Source: Akkermansiaceae bacterium UBA5689 (lineage in GTDB: Bacteria > Verrucomicrobiota > Verrucomicrobiia > Verrucomicrobiales > Akkermansiaceae). From it: a DNA stretch of 6,513 nucleotides. The translations under genes were made by a program, and so were the position numbers. Positions 6,489-6,513 of the stretch are shown one piece after another. Location: contig DIHT01000086.1 in NCBI GenBank assembly GCA_002420305.1, forward strand, positions 1 through 6,513, in the 5' to 3' direction. The notes below the pieces were generated by a model. It was not told where the DNA came from and did no database searches. It saw only the letters and a list, made by a program, of their open reading frames with translations. The first letter of the stretch is position 1, and every line of letters starts with the position of its first letter.

Positions 6489-6513
6489 CCACCCTGAACC
6501 CGTGCACCACACC
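6489..6513 (+). repeat. Intergenic hairpin repeat, copy D (cut by window edge)
   Basis: The last 25 bases show the left half of the repeat: CCACCCTGAA followed by CCCGTGCACCACACC. The latter matches 14 of 15 bases of copy A (269-283). The orientation is the same as in the other copies. It lies about 75 bases upstream of the start codon of the minus-strand SMP-30 gene. The right stem arm should lie just beyond the window. Confidence 0.7.

Noticed and set aside
260..6513. Repeats considered as a CRISPR array.
   Set aside because: Spacing between copies is kilobases and irregular, genes lie between them, and there are no cas genes.

Overview
The window looks like an accessory stretch of chromosome from a PVC-group bacterium, most likely Verrucomicrobiota (an Opitutae-like lineage would fit). 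This is inferred from protein style. There are large secreted mosaic proteins with 'W-x-x-L ... GYG ... DDG-x-x-x-x-x-x-G' jelly-roll modules, tandem-95/cadherin-like repeats, a 'DPDGDxxSNLEEYxFGTDP' calcium-binding tail, LamG and ankyrin modules, and a Tat-exported SMP-30/gluconolactonase. Genes are widely spaced, apparently monocistronic, and lack clear Shine-Dalgarno sites. No phylogenetic marker is present, so the taxon is a guess.

Layout: (i) 1-169, + strand, the last 55 codons of an unrecognised gene. (ii) 170-504, intergenic, holding repeat copy A. (iii) 505-2569, + strand, a large secreted multidomain protein gene that looks broken: an in-frame TAG (613-615) separates the signal peptide from the body, and the C-terminal end is spread over three reading frames. 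Its longest surviving open frame is 709-2517. (iv) 2570-3016, intergenic, with repeat copy B and then an AT-rich leader. (v) 3017-5230, + strand, an intact secreted 737-residue chimera: small N-terminal beta-rich region, jelly-roll module, orphan LamG tail, LamG domain, a fragment resembling the end of an FGE-sulfatase domain, then about five to six ankyrin repeats. (vi) 5231-5365, convergent intergenic gap with repeat copy C. (vii) 5366-6412, - strand, Tat-exported SMP-30/gluconolactonase-family protein. (viii) 6413-6513, upstream of that gene, ending inside repeat copy D.

No operon or defence system is visible. The genes are linked by theme: all three large products are predicted to be exported, and two adjacent ones carry versions of the same jelly-roll module. 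The most notable non-coding signal is a family of four intergenic copies of a hairpin-forming repeat of about 40 nt, all in the same orientation, with an invariant 15-nt spacing between stem arms in the three complete copies. The most notable protein signal is the mosaic architecture of the ankyrin protein.
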